A DNA stretch of 64,000 nucleotides from Psychroserpens burtonensis DSM 12212 (GTDB taxonomy: Bacteria; Bacteroidota; Bacteroidia; Flavobacteriales; Flavobacteriaceae): positions 2,457 through 66,456 of the forward strand of contig NZ_KE384347.1 in NCBI RefSeq assembly GCF_000425305.1. Direction: 5' to 3'. Shown in pieces: positions 1 through 8,958 of the stretch. The notes beneath the pieces are model-generated. The model saw only the letters and a list, made by a program, of their open reading frames with translations. It was not told the DNA's origin and did no database searches. Position numbers and translations under genes: made by a program. The stretch's first letter is position 1, and each line of letters starts with the position of its first letter.

Positions 1-1199
1 CCTTAACTGGTGATGTTACTGATGAGGCTGATAACTGTTCTACAGATCTTGAAGCTGCATTTACAGATGCTGTAACCACTGGTGATTGTGCTAACGCATC
101 TATAATCACAAGAACTTGGACTTTAACTGACGAGTGTGATAATACAATAACTCTAGTACAAACAATTACGGTTCAAGATACCACTGCTCCAACATTTACA
201 GTGCCTGCAGATGTTTCTTTAGAATGCGATACTGATTTAACTGATATGTCCTTAACTGGTGATGTTACTGATGAGGCTGATAACTGTTCTACAGATCTTG
301 AAGCTACATTTACAGATGCTGTTACTTCTGGTGATTGTGTGAACGCATCTATAATCACGAGAACTTGGTCATTAACTGACGAGTGTGATAATACAACAAC
401 TCTAGTGCAAACAATTACGGTTCAAGATACCACTGCTCCAACATTTACAGTGCCTGCAGATGTTTCTTTAGAATGCGATGCTGATTTAACTGATATGTCC
501 TTAACTGGTGATGTTACTGATGAGGCTGATAACTGTTCTACAGATCTTGAAGCGACATTTACAGATGCTGTTACTTCTGGTGATTGTGCGAATGCATCTA
601 TAATCACAAGAACTTGGTCATTAACTGATGAATGTGATAATACAATAACATTAGCTCAAACAATTACACTTGAAGATACCACTGCTCCAACATTCACTGT
701 TCCTGTCGATGTAACACTTGAATGTGATGCAGATTTAACAGATGCAGCCCTAACTGGTGATGTTACTGATGAGGCCGATAACTGTTCTACGGAATTAGAT
801 GCAACCTATGTAGATTCCATTGCCGAAGGTAATTGTCCAAACGAATCTATCGTTACAAGAGTTTGGACAGTAATCGATGACTGCGAGAATGCAACAGCAT
901 TTGTACAGACAATTATAATCCAAGATACCACTGCACCAACATTTACAGTGCCTGAAAGTATTACCATAGAATGTACTCAAGATGCCACTGATGTATCGAT
1001 TACTGGTGATGTAACTGATGAAGGTGATAACTGTTCTACAGAGCTAGAAGCAACATTTACAGATACTATTACAGAAGGTGATTGTCCTAATAATTCTTCG
1101 ATAGCAAGAACTTGGACACTAACAGATGAATGTGATAATACAACAATATTAACGCAAACCATAACTATTATTGATTCGACAGCTCCAGCTTTGGTTGGT
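1..1199 (+). repeat. Tandem 249-bp coding repeats
   Basis: Units start at 204, 453, 702 and 951 with an exact 249-bp period, preceded by a partial unit at 1-203. The 204-452 and 453-701 copies differ at only about 15-20 positions by eye, many synonymous; later copies are more diverged. This gradient suggests recent duplication or conversion at the upstream side, and copy number probably continues outside the window. Confidence 0.9.
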
Positions 1200-2009
1200 G
1201 ATTTAGAAAATGAAATTAATATCGCTTGTACTGCTATTCCTGCAGTTCCGGATCTCGTATTTGAAGATGCTTGTTCTACAAATATTACAGTCGAATTTAA
1301 TGAAACATCAACTTCTGATGGTGCAGTAACCGATTATGTAATCGTTAGAGATTGGTTTGTTTCAGACGAATGTGGAAATGAAACTGTTTTCACTCAAACT
1401 ATTAATGTAGCTGTTGCAACCGATATACCAGTTGAAGATGAAGATTTGTGTATTGGTGAAGATTTTGATTTCGACTTATTTAATTTACTAATAGGAGATT
1501 ATGATCCAGATGGTGTTTGGACTGTAACTACAGGAAACGCTACAATTGATGGGAGCTTCTTTAATCCTAGCTCATTATTAGACACTAATGGTGATTATAC
1601 AAATGGTCAATTAGTTGCATATGAATTCACATATACATATGCTGGTTCATGTCCAGGAGAAGCAACGGTAACTATTAATTTAAATGATGAGTGTATTGTA
1701 TTACCATGTGGACAAGATGATCTTGTTATATCTACAGCGGTTACGGCAAACTTTGATGGCGTTAATGACGTCTTTGCAATAACAGGAACAGAAGACTGTG
1801 GATTCGTTTATGAATTACAAATCTTTAATCGCTGGGGAGCAAAAATATACGACAATCCAAATTATCAAAATGACTGGAATGGTGCAGCATCTAGTGCTTC
1901 TGTAGGAAATTCAGAATTTGTTCCAACAGGCACCTATTATTACATATTGAATATAAGGAATAGTGGATTAAGACCTGTTACAGGACCAATCTACGTTTCA
2001 ACAAAATAA
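1..2009 (+). CDS. 3' part of repeat-rich surface adhesin with T9SS type B (CHU_C) sorting domain, SprB-like
   Basis: The gene enters the window open at its 5' end; the frame is open from base 3, so the ATG at 201 is internal. The visible part is four copies and a partial copy of an 83-residue Thr/Asp-rich unit (249 bp, boundaries at 204, 453, 702, 951), each with paired Cys (DNC, GDC, DEC) and a DTTAPTF motif typical of HYR/Ig-like adhesin repeats. A less similar module follows, then a C-terminal domain of about 90 residues with NFDGVNDVF, FNRWG and GTYYYIL, the signature of gliding-motility-associated type B sorting domains. Such proteins cross the outer membrane by the type IX secretion system and stay on the cell surface; SprB is the best-known relative. 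The next gene is a PorP/SprF protein, the usual partner. Family placement is firm; the ligand is unknown. Confidence 0.9.
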   Translation, partial: LTGDVTDEADNCSTDLEAAFTDAVTTGDCANASIITRTWTLTDECDNTITLVQTITVQDTTAPTFTVPADVSLECDTDLTDMSLTGDVTDEADNCSTDLEATFTDAVTSGDCVNASIITRTWSLTDECDNTTTLVQTITVQDTTAPTFTVPADVSLECDADLTDMSLTGDVTDEADNCSTDLEATFTDAVTSGDCANASIITRTWSLTDECDNTITLAQTITLEDTTAPTFTVPVDVTLECDADLTDAALTGDVTDEADNCSTELDATYVDSIAEGNCPNESIVTRVWTVIDDCENATAFVQTIIIQDTTAPTFTVPESITIECTQDATDVSITGDVTDEGDNCSTELEATFTDTITEGDCPNNSSIARTWTLTDECDNTTILTQTITIIDSTAPALVGDLENEINIACTAIPAVPDLVFEDACSTNITVEFNETSTSDGAVTDYVIVRDWFVSDECGNETVFTQTINVAVATDIPVEDEDLCIGEDFDFDLFNLLIGDYDPDGVWTVTTGNATIDGSFFNPSSLLDTNGDYTNGQLVAYEFTYTYAGSCPGEATVTINLNDECIVLPCGQDDLVISTAVTANFDGVNDVFAITGTEDCGFVYELQIFNRWGAKIYDNPNYQNDWNGAASSASVGNSEFVPTGTYYYILNIRNSGLRPVTGPIYVSTK

Positions 2010-2021
2010 ATCTTAACCTAT

Positions 2022-2939
2022 ATGAAATTAGTAAAGTTTAACATCATAGCATTTATACTATTCAGTAGTTGGATGGGAGTTGCACAGCAACTTCCGCAGT
2101 TTACTCAGTATATGTATAACACTATTTCAATAAATCCTGCATACGCAGGAAGTAGAGAAACATTAAGTGTTGTTGGTTTACATAGAAGTCAATGGGTTGG
2201 TCTTGAAGGAGGTCCACAAACTCAAACACTTTCTATTCACGCACCACTGCGAAATGAAAGAATTGGATTAGGGTTTTCATTTATTAATGATAAACTTGGA
2301 TTCCAAAACTTTTCTTACTTATATGCAGATTTTTCATATACCATTCCTACTGGAGACAAAAGTAAGCTTGCCTTTGGAATGAAAGCCGGTTTTACTAGTT
2401 ATAGTTTAGATTCAGACTTCCAGCAATCTCAAGCTAATGATCCTGTGATTTTTGGATTTGAAGATCGCTGGAAACCAAATATTGGAACTGGAGTTTACTG
2501 GCATAGTGAAAAATGGTATTTAGGCCTTTCTGCACCACGTATTTTAAATACCGACTACACGGGTGATGCAGAGTTTCAAGCATTAGAAAGAATTAGTTAT
2601 TATGTCACTGGTGGCTACGTGTTTGACTTAAGTGAAAACACAAAGTTCAAACCTGCAGCGCTTTTGAAAACTACTAATGGTGCCCCTCTATCTTTTGATC
2701 TTACAGCAAATTTTTTATTCTATGAAAAGTTTTGGGCTGGAGCATCTTATAGAATTAACGAACGTGCGGCTGCTTTAGGCGCCATTGCCGATTTTCAAGT
2801 ATCAAAGCAGCTGCGAATTGGCTATGCGTATGAGTACCCATTATCTGATTTAAGGCCATATACCAGTGGCACCCATGAAATACTGCTAATGTTCGAAATC
2901 TTTAAAAGCAAACGTATTAAATCACCTAGATACTTCTAA
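2022..2939 (+). CDS. PorP/SprF family type IX secretion system membrane protein
   Basis: A 305-residue protein with a signal peptide ending about residue 21 (GVAQ), followed by the family hallmark QLPQFTQYMYN...INPAYAGSR at 22-45. The rest has alternating aromatic/polar strands typical of an outer-membrane beta-barrel, ending in a short basic tail. PorP/SprF proteins help type B-domain adhesins cross or anchor in the outer membrane; each is usually encoded just after its adhesin, as here (12 bp gap). I infer it serves the upstream adhesin. Part of an apparent operon with the OmpA-family gene downstream. Confidence 0.93.
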   Translation: MKLVKFNIIAFILFSSWMGVAQQLPQFTQYMYNTISINPAYAGSRETLSVVGLHRSQWVGLEGGPQTQTLSIHAPLRNERIGLGFSFINDKLGFQNFSYLYADFSYTIPTGDKSKLAFGMKAGFTSYSLDSDFQQSQANDPVIFGFEDRWKPNIGTGVYWHSEKWYLGLSAPRILNTDYTGDAEFQALERISYYVTGGYVFDLSENTKFKPAALLKTTNGAPLSFDLTANFLFYEKFWAGASYRINERAAALGAIADFQVSKQLRIGYAYEYPLSDLRPYTSGTHEILLMFEIFKSKRIKSPRYF

Positions 2940-2952
2940 AAAACCAATCAAC

Positions 2953-3033
2953 ATGAAACGTCCTTCATTTAAACTTAATCGAAAGCAAAAAGTGACTATT
3001 TGGATGTTCCATATGACTGCTAAAATACAATAA
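2953..3033 (+). CDS. Possible 26-residue basic peptide between the SprF-like and OmpA-like genes
   Basis: The 104-bp gap between the SprF-like and OmpA-like genes holds an ATG-started ORF of 26 codons, beginning MKRPSFKLNRKQK and rich in Lys/Arg. It starts 13 bp after the previous stop and ends 10 bp before the next ATG, so its spacing is operon-like. No family is recognised and so short an ORF can occur by chance; treat it as a candidate only. Confidence 0.25.
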   Translation: MKRPSFKLNRKQKVTIWMFHMTAKIQ

Positions 3034-3043
3034 ATAAAAACAC

Positions 3044-4972
3044 ATGAAATCAAAGTTTTTAATCTTAATATTTGCTCTGAGTAGCACAGTTTTGATAGCC
3101 CAAGAAAAGCTTGCTGATAAGTTTTTTAGCAACTACAGATATCTTAAAGCAACAGAACTTTATGAAGAAGTTCTAAAAAAAGGAGATACAAGTCTTCACG
3201 TTTTATCGCGTTTAGGAGATTGTTATTACAACAATTCTAAATCTAAAAAAGCTGCCTTTTGGTATGCTAAAGCTTTAAAATATGATGAAAAGGGTATCAA
3301 TCCAGAATACATCTATAAACATATTCAAGCATTAAGAAGTTTAGGCAGCTATGAAGAAGCCGAAACTTGGATGGAAAAATTCATAGCGATTCAAAACAAC
3401 GATACACGAATAAAAGATTATGATCCTGAGAATATTGCTAAGTATAGCGAGCTAACAAATTCTGACGGGAGTAATAGTGTAAAAATTCAAAATTTACCTT
3501 TTAATTCAAAATATTCAGATTTTGGATCATTCGTTCATAATGGGCAATTATATTTCGCATCATCAAGAAATATAGATGAAAAGAAATTATATAGCTGGAA
3601 TCAAGAACCCTTTTTGGATATTTATCAAGTAAAGGTTGATAAAAAGCCAGACACTGTAATTTATGGTACTCCTGATTTCATTACTGCTGAAAAAGTAAAT
3701 ACAGACTTCCATGAAGCTTCAGTAGCAATTACCAATAATGGAAATACCATGTATTTTACAAGAGATAATGTTGGTAGGGGTAACAAAAAAGTAGATTATG
3801 ACAAAAAAGGAACGACACACCTTAAATTATACAAAGCCTCACTAGTTGGTGAGCAATGGACAAATATTGTTGAATTACCTTTTAATGATGAGGTGTTTTC
3901 AACGGGTCATCCAACATTAAGTCCAAATAACAAACAGTTATATTTTGTATCAGATCGCGAAGGTGGTATTGGTAATACAGATATTTATGTCGTAGATATA
4001 GAAGACACCAACACCTACTCTAAACCGAGAAATCTAGGAGAACAAATTAATACAGAAGGTCGTGAGATGTTTCCATTTATAGCTAAGGATAGTACATTTT
4101 ACTTTTCTTCTGATGGACATCTAAATCTTGGTTTCTTAGATATTTTTAAGTCGAATATAATTAAAGATGATACTGCTGCACCAGAAAATTTAGGTGCACC
4201 ATATAATAGTGGTTACGATGACTTTGCATATTTTAAAAATGACTCCCCAGTAGAAAATGAACTCACAGGCTATTTCTCATCAAATAGACCCGATGGTCAA
4301 GGTAGTGATGATATTTATGGTTTTGATGCGTCTATATGTACTCAAGTTATTCAAGGAATTACTAGAAATCAAAACGATAATAACGTATTGTCAGGAGTCG
4401 TAGTTAAATTAATCAATGAAGTTGGTAAAGTTATTTCTGAAGTTAAGACTGGTGCCGACGGAAGCTATGAGTTTACAGTGGATTGTGATAAGTACTATAC
4501 AGTAACTGGCAGTAAAGATGATTTTAAAGACGTCCAAAAGGAAATTACGACAGACAACCAACATGAGAAAATAAATAATGCTGATTTATACTTAGACTCC
4601 TTAATAAACAATAGTCAAATTGTAATTAATCCTATTTTCTTTGATTTTGATAAATCAGATATCAGAACAGATGCTCAATACGAACTAGAAAACATTGTAG
4701 ACGTAATGCGAGCGCATCCAAAAATGGTAATTAAGATTGAATCTCACACAGATAGTCGTGGTCGTGATAATTACAATTTGAAGTTATCAGATAGAAGAGC
4801 TAAATCTACAATGGAGTATATCATATCTAGAGGTATTATTACAAATAGGATAGAAACGGCTACAGGCTATGGAGAATCTCAATTACTTAATAAATGTGCA
4901 AATGGTGTTAAGTGCACCCAAGAAGAGCACCAATTAAACAGACGCTCTTATTTCTATATTTTAAAAGAATAA
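3044..4972 (+). CDS. OmpA-family protein with TPR, PD40 repeats and regulatory-like domain (PorE-like)
   Basis: A 642-residue protein. The signal peptide ends near residue 19 (LIAQ). TPR-like helices follow to about 130 (NYRYLKATELYEEVL, LSRLGDCYYNNSKSKKAAFWYAKAL), then a beta-propeller-like region with PD40 motifs (FASSRN, YFVSDREGGIGNTDIYVVD, YFSSDGH) at about 155-430. Next come a carboxypeptidase-regulatory-like beta sandwich (about 435-510) and a C-terminal OmpA peptidoglycan-binding domain with FFDFDKSDIR and ESHTDSRG...NLKLSDRRA. This order matches PorE of the type IX system and the OmpA proteins usually encoded beside PorP/SprF genes. It probably ties the T9SS/gliding complex to peptidoglycan. 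It is the last gene of the adhesin-SprF operon, followed by a strong terminator. Confidence 0.92.
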   Translation: MKSKFLILIFALSSTVLIAQEKLADKFFSNYRYLKATELYEEVLKKGDTSLHVLSRLGDCYYNNSKSKKAAFWYAKALKYDEKGINPEYIYKHIQALRSLGSYEEAETWMEKFIAIQNNDTRIKDYDPENIAKYSELTNSDGSNSVKIQNLPFNSKYSDFGSFVHNGQLYFASSRNIDEKKLYSWNQEPFLDIYQVKVDKKPDTVIYGTPDFITAEKVNTDFHEASVAITNNGNTMYFTRDNVGRGNKKVDYDKKGTTHLKLYKASLVGEQWTNIVELPFNDEVFSTGHPTLSPNNKQLYFVSDREGGIGNTDIYVVDIEDTNTYSKPRNLGEQINTEGREMFPFIAKDSTFYFSSDGHLNLGFLDIFKSNIIKDDTAAPENLGAPYNSGYDDFAYFKNDSPVENELTGYFSSNRPDGQGSDDIYGFDASICTQVIQGITRNQNDNNVLSGVVVKLINEVGKVISEVKTGADGSYEFTVDCDKYYTVTGSKDDFKDVQKEITTDNQHEKINNADLYLDSLINNSQIVINPIFFDFDKSDIRTDAQYELENIVDVMRAHPKMVIKIESHTDSRGRDNYNLKLSDRRAKSTMEYIISRGIITNRIETATGYGESQLLNKCANGVKCTQEEHQLNRRSYFYILKE

Positions 4973-5004
4973 TAATATTATCTAATCTAAATTTGCTAGA
5001 AAAT

Positions 5005-5034
5005 AGGCTCGTTAATCGAGCCTGTTTTTTTTTT
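5005..5034 (+). terminator. Rho-independent terminator of the adhesin/OmpA operon
   Basis: AGGCTCG and CGAGCCT flank a short loop and are followed by a run of T from 5024, 32 bp after the OmpA-family stop codon. Confidence 0.85.
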
Positions 5035-5219
5035 GTAATGGTTTGATCTATTAAATAAATAAATTTAGAACTGATAAATAGTATTTATATAAAAAATTTA
5101 ATCATTTATCTTATAGCTCTTGTTGAAATTGTATGTCTTGTTGAACTTGAAAAACAAGTATTCAGTAAATGGAAATCCAATATCCTTGTGGTTACTTTAT
5201 ATATATCAAAGCATGTAAT

Positions 5220-5247
5220 GATAGATAGATAGATAGATAGATAGATA
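5220..5247. repeat. (GATA)7 tetranucleotide microsatellite
   Basis: Seven uninterrupted GATA units lie in the 600-bp non-coding stretch 4973-5581. Long tetranucleotide tracts are uncommon in bacteria and can change length by slipped-strand pairing. Each strand has a stop or low-complexity reading here, and no convincing gene spans it. The rest of 4973-5581 holds only the two terminators; short open stretches either side of the tract resemble no family I know. Confidence 0.9.
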
Positions 5248-5504
5248 ATCGTTATTGAAAAGAAGTTAGAATTTAGAATAGCACACAAAAACGAGAACAG
5301 ATTATTAGTTTTCACAACTAATAAGTCATCGGTAAACCTCTGTTTTTATTACTAGTAAAGTGAGTTATGAATAACGTTAGTCACCCACAAATAAAATTTA
5401 GATATTAAGTAATTCGAGTCTATAAATTTTTCCGAAGTAATACAAAAGTAAAACATAGTAAATATAAGACGACATTGGGTTAAACAAAGATTAAGTTTAA
5501 TCCA

Positions 5505-5541
5505 TAAAAAAAGCCACAACTAGACTTCTCTACTGGTGGCT
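5505..5541 (-). terminator. Terminator downstream of the CAP lipoprotein gene
   Basis: Read on the minus strand, AGCCAC pairs with GTGGCT and the second arm runs into seven T (5511 down to 5505). It lies about 40 bp past the CAP gene stop. Confidence 0.75.
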
Positions 5542-5581
5542 TCAAAAATAATGATTTGCTATCAATCAGTTTTAAAAAAAT

Positions 5582-6076
5582 TTATCTTTTAATAAAAATG
5601 TTAGTAAAATACCATTTTCCTTCTGCATTTTGTTCTGCGGAAATATCAAAGTCCGTATAATCACCCTCTATATTATGTTTATGTCCTTCACTATTTAACC
5701 AAGCATTTACGACAGATTGAGCAGAACTATAAGCATAAGCGACATTCTCTGAAACTTTAGATGCGTTAGTATTGTCCATTAAACTGTTTTTACGTTGGTA
5801 AAAATTATCATGAGACACATTATTCACTTCAACCATATAACCTGTGTGCGTGTATGCTACAGCCTTGATTGTCTCGTGGTTATTTAAAGCTTCTAAACCG
5901 ACGTTTATTCTATGAGCATTGATTAGTTCTAAAATTTCAATCTCTATATTTTTTGCTGCTGGAGGCACTGGTAATGACATGCTGTCAATTGTCTCACTTG
6001 GAAAGTCTTCTGAAGAACAAGAAAACGATAACATTGCAATTAATACCATTATAGGTATGAACTTAGTAGGTCTCAT
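5582..6076 (-). CDS. CAP-domain (SCP/PR1-like) lipoprotein
   Basis: A 164-residue protein with a lipoprotein signal ending in LSFSCSS (Cys20). It has a compact CAP domain: a helix with ILELINAHRINVGLEALNN, a central AYTHTGYMVEVNNVSHDNF segment with the two His expected of the CAP cleft, SENVAYAYSSAQSVVNAWLNSEGHKHNI, and a C-terminal YFTNIFIK strand. Bacterial CAP proteins (YkwD-like) are exported and of mostly unknown activity; a cell-surface or periplasmic role is inferred from the lipobox. It stands alone between two terminator-like regions and is not clearly linked to pdxH. The family call is firm, the function open. Confidence 0.85.
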   Translation of the reverse strand: MRPTKFIPIMVLIAMLSFSCSSEDFPSETIDSMSLPVPPAAKNIEIEILELINAHRINVGLEALNNHETIKAVAYTHTGYMVEVNNVSHDNFYQRKNSLMDNTNASKVSENVAYAYSSAQSVVNAWLNSEGHKHNIEGDYTDFDISAEQNAEGKWYFTNIFIKR

Positions 6077-6309
6077 AATGTAGGTTATTTAGATTTGGTA
6101 ATTTAGAATTGGGGTTCTAAACTAATTTTTTATAAAAACAATCATTTAAAACAGGGCAGTAATAAACAATTGTATTTCACATCGTAAATATATACATTAT
6201 TGTTACTTCATACGTTTATAAGTACATCTTATCGATGAAATACATCATTAATAAAGATTAATCTTACAATATTTAACATTTCACAATAAACGTAAAAGAA
6301 TAAAGTAGC

Positions 6310-6957
6310 TTATGGAGACAAACGATCCAAATTCCAATTGAAATCTTCATCCAGTTTATAACGTAATCTATCGTGTAATCGATTAGGTCGCCCTTGCCAA
6401 AATTCGATTTCTATAGGTTTTACTATAAAACCTCCCCAAAAATTAGGCCGTTCTATTTCTTGACCTTCAAATTCTTTTTCTAAATTTTTAAGTCGCTCTT
6501 CAAGAATTTCACGACTCTCAATCACTTCACTTTGATGAGATACTAGGGCACCAAGCTGACTTCCTCGAGGTCTAGATTCAAAATAACCATCACTAATATT
6601 TTCTGCGATTTTTTCAGCTTTCCCTTTTATTATGATTTGTCGTTCTGCAGCAGGCCAAAAAAACGAAAGACATACATTTGGGTTGTTTATAATTGCCCTA
6701 CCCTTTTCACTGTCATAGTTCGTATAAAAGATGAAGCCTTCAAAAGTGTATTTCTTTAACAACACCACTCTACTCTTAGGATAACCATCACCACCAATAG
6801 TACTTATAGTCATGGCATTGGTTTCTCCAACATTAAAATGTTCATCTACTTCATAAAACCACTTTTGGAATAACTCCATTGGGTTATTACTCACACTATT
6901 TTCAAGTAATTCTTGTTTTTCGTATGATTTTCTATAATTGCCTAAGTCTGTATTCAT
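6310..6957 (-). CDS. pdxH: Pyridoxamine/pyridoxine 5'-phosphate oxidase
   Basis: A 215-residue cytosolic FMN enzyme that oxidises pyridoxamine or pyridoxine 5'-phosphate to pyridoxal 5'-phosphate, the last step of vitamin B6 coenzyme synthesis and salvage. It shows the N-terminal NYRKSYEK substrate-lid segment, the FMN-binding strand YPKSRVVLLKKY at about 58-69, FYTNYDSEKGRAI, SFFWPAAERQI and SRPRGSQLGALVSHQS, and ends with the family signature EFWQGRPNRLHDR. Length is typical. It starts 83 bp from and divergent to the STAS/SEC14-like gene, so the two may share a promoter region. Confidence 0.97.
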   Translation of the reverse strand: MNTDLGNYRKSYEKQELLENSVSNNPMELFQKWFYEVDEHFNVGETNAMTISTIGGDGYPKSRVVLLKKYTFEGFIFYTNYDSEKGRAIINNPNVCLSFFWPAAERQIIIKGKAEKIAENISDGYFESRPRGSQLGALVSHQSEVIESREILEERLKNLEKEFEGQEIERPNFWGGFIVKPIEIEFWQGRPNRLHDRLRYKLDEDFNWNLDRLSP

Positions 6958-7039
6958 TAGATATTTTTAAACAATTTAATATTATTTTTCTTTCTTAGCG
7001 TCATTTATTTCTTATAAATTTAAGCAATAATCGCCTCCC

Positions 7040-7468
7040 ATGAAATTTGAAAGCAGTAAATATTCTAAACTTTTAGAATATAAAAAAATTGAGTTTCCCT
7101 TTGGGAATTTTTATATCACCAAACAATTTGTCATATCAGAATTAAACGAAGGCATCCATGTAGACCATATAATAGCTGGAGAGATAGTAGCCCATTTTTC
7201 TGAACACATTAAAAGAAATATAAAAATTGGATATATTGCTAATCGCATCAACCCTTACTCTATCGAACCGCAATTATGGCGTGAATTTAGTAATGAATAT
7301 GACTTTTTAGTAGCTAGTGCAGTAGTTTCATACAGTGATTTTGGCTATCTTAATTCTTCCTTAGAAAAGCACTTTTTTAAGAACAGCCTTAAGAGATGTC
7401 GCAGTTTAAATGAAGCTATAGAGTGGACAATGGACTTAGATGAATTAAAAAATATAATTCAATTTTAA
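7040..7468 (+). CDS. Hypothetical protein, STAS/SEC14 (SpoIIAA-like) fold suspected
   Basis: A 142-residue soluble protein without signal peptide. The pattern of a beta-strand start (GNFYITKQFVISELNEGIHVD), mid-protein strands (IGYIANRINPYSIEPQLW, FLVASAVVSYSDFGY) and a final helix introduced by SLNEAIEWTMDLDEL resembles small STAS/SEC14-like proteins often found in this phylum. This is pattern recognition, not a proven assignment. It lies divergent from pdxH and convergent with rnz. The role is unknown; a membrane-linked or regulatory role would be a guess. Confidence 0.7.
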   Translation: MKFESSKYSKLLEYKKIEFPFGNFYITKQFVISELNEGIHVDHIIAGEIVAHFSEHIKRNIKIGYIANRINPYSIEPQLWREFSNEYDFLVASAVVSYSDFGYLNSSLEKHFFKNSLKRCRSLNEAIEWTMDLDELKNIIQF

Positions 7469-7548
7469 AAAGACATCACTTCGATATTTAAAAAACAAGT
7501 TTCTAAGTACATAGAGCAAATCAAAATGTAAACTAAATATTTAGAAGA

Positions 7549-8454
7549 TTAAAACTCAAACTTTTTGCCATCTCTCGATAATTCAACATTAGGAAAAATA
7601 ACTTCGGCTTCAGCTTTAAATTCATTTAATCCATCATATCTCGTAGAGTAGTGTCCTAAAATCAACTTGCCAACATTCGCTTTTTTAGCAATTTTAGCGG
7701 CCTGTTTAGCTGTTGAATGTTTAGTAGGTTTTGCCAAAGCCTCATTTTTTTCAATAAAAGTAGATTCATGATACAGCACATCTACCTCTTTTATTATAGG
7801 AATAATAGACGCGCTATACGCAGTATCACTGCAAAACGCATAGCTTTTAGAGGGCTTTGGATCTTTAGTTAATATTGAATTATCAATCATATTACCTTGA
7901 TTATCTGGAACATCTCCTCCTTGTTTCAATTTTCGGTAATAAGCCATATCAATATCTGCATTTAATATCGCATTCATATCTAGCTTACGCTCTCCTAGTT
8001 TTTCTTTGAATAGAAATCCATTGGTATAGATGCGATGATCTAAAGGTATTGTGTGTACTTCAACCTTATCATCTTCGTAAATTAACTCTGAGGATGTAGA
8101 GGTCAACTCATGAAAAATCAATTGATAATTGGTCCAAGAATTAGATAATTTCATTTGCATTGTTATCACTTCCTTCAACCCCTTTGGCGCATAGATATGT
8201 AAATCTGCTTCACGAGTTAACAAATTAAATGTTGAAATTAAACCGGCTAATCCAAAACAATGATCACCATGTAAATGCGAAATAAAAATATGTTTTACTC
8301 GACTAAACTTAATCTTATTTCTTCTCAACTCAACCTGAGTACCTTCCCCACAATCTATTAAAAACGTATGGTTTTTAATCTCAAGAACCTGAGCAGTAGG
8401 ATTTGTATTTATTTTAGGGGTTGCGCTATAGCAACCTAGTATGGTTAGTTTCAA
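7549..8454 (-). CDS. rnz: Ribonuclease Z (tRNA 3' endonuclease)
   Basis: A 301-residue metallo-beta-lactamase-fold nuclease that trims tRNA 3' trailers. Zinc ligands are visible: HLHGDH at 60-65, the C-terminal HSTAKQAA motif and GHYSTRY, plus CSDTAY and YHESTF. The segment between, with the READLHIYAPKGL and DHRIYTNGFLF stretches, fits the flexible exosite arm of bacterial RNase Z. The start M-K-L-T-I-L-G is the usual one. It is the last gene of a minus-strand run from pyrR, 10 bp after the membrane-protein gene. In this phylum rnz commonly follows the small gene downstream of pyrB. Confidence 0.95.
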   Translation of the reverse strand: MKLTILGCYSATPKINTNPTAQVLEIKNHTFLIDCGEGTQVELRRNKIKFSRVKHIFISHLHGDHCFGLAGLISTFNLLTREADLHIYAPKGLKEVITMQMKLSNSWTNYQLIFHELTSTSSELIYEDDKVEVHTIPLDHRIYTNGFLFKEKLGERKLDMNAILNADIDMAYYRKLKQGGDVPDNQGNMIDNSILTKDPKPSKSYAFCSDTAYSASIIPIIKEVDVLYHESTFIEKNEALAKPTKHSTAKQAAKIAKKANVGKLILGHYSTRYDGLNEFKAEAEVIFPNVELSRDGKKFEF

Positions 8455-8464
8455 ATGATATGGA

Positions 8465-8887
8465 TTATTCTATTTCAATTTGTCTTTTAATTAATTCCAA
8501 TTGTTTTCGAGCAGGGTTTTTATTAGGGAATTTTGAGATAATGAAATCTGAATGCTTTTTGCTTTTGGCTACAATTTCATAGTAAAGATCATCGTTCTGA
8601 TTTAACATTACGTCATCAATTTCTGCAAGAGGAAATCGTTCCTTTTTAAATACAAAAACGAATACATGAATTCCCTTAACAATTTCTCCATTTACAATGG
8701 ATACTCTTCTAGACATCGTAATCAGTGTAACTAGTGAGAAAAAGGACATGTAATTTACAATACTCTTGTATGCAGGATACACGATAGCATAGTCTGCAAC
8801 AACCAAAACAAAAACTATTAGCACTAATAGAATTGAGAAAGTTATCGCGTTTAAAAACCGCTCTTTAGACAATGTAATATCTTTCAT
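8465..8887 (-). CDS. Small membrane protein with PH-like cytoplasmic domain
   Basis: A 140-residue protein with two N-terminal hydrophobic helices (about 14-34 and 40-58), then a polar region (RRVSIVNGEIVKGIHVFVFVFKKERFPLAEIDDVML) that looks like a bacterial PH-type beta domain, ending in a charged helix. It has no signal peptide. It is encoded between the STAS-like gene and rnz on the same strand. Function is not recognised; the fold call is tentative. Confidence 0.7.
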   Translation of the reverse strand: MKDITLSKERFLNAITFSILLVLIVFVLVVADYAIVYPAYKSIVNYMSFFSLVTLITMSRRVSIVNGEIVKGIHVFVFVFKKERFPLAEIDDVMLNQNDDLYYEIVAKSKKHSDFIISKFPNKNPARKQLELIKRQIEIE

Positions 8888-8958
8888 TTGTAACTGTCAA
8901 ATTAATAGTTTTGCCATCAAAACAACTGAGCGAATAACGACTCAACATCTCAACAAAT

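Noticed and set aside
173-1162. Several 61-codon minus-strand ORFs inside the adhesin repeats
   Set aside because: They recur with the 249-bp repeat and are antisense shadows of it.
5106-5315. 69-codon minus-strand ORF across the GATA tract
   Set aside because: Its middle is the translated microsatellite (YLSIYLSI), with no signal of a real gene.
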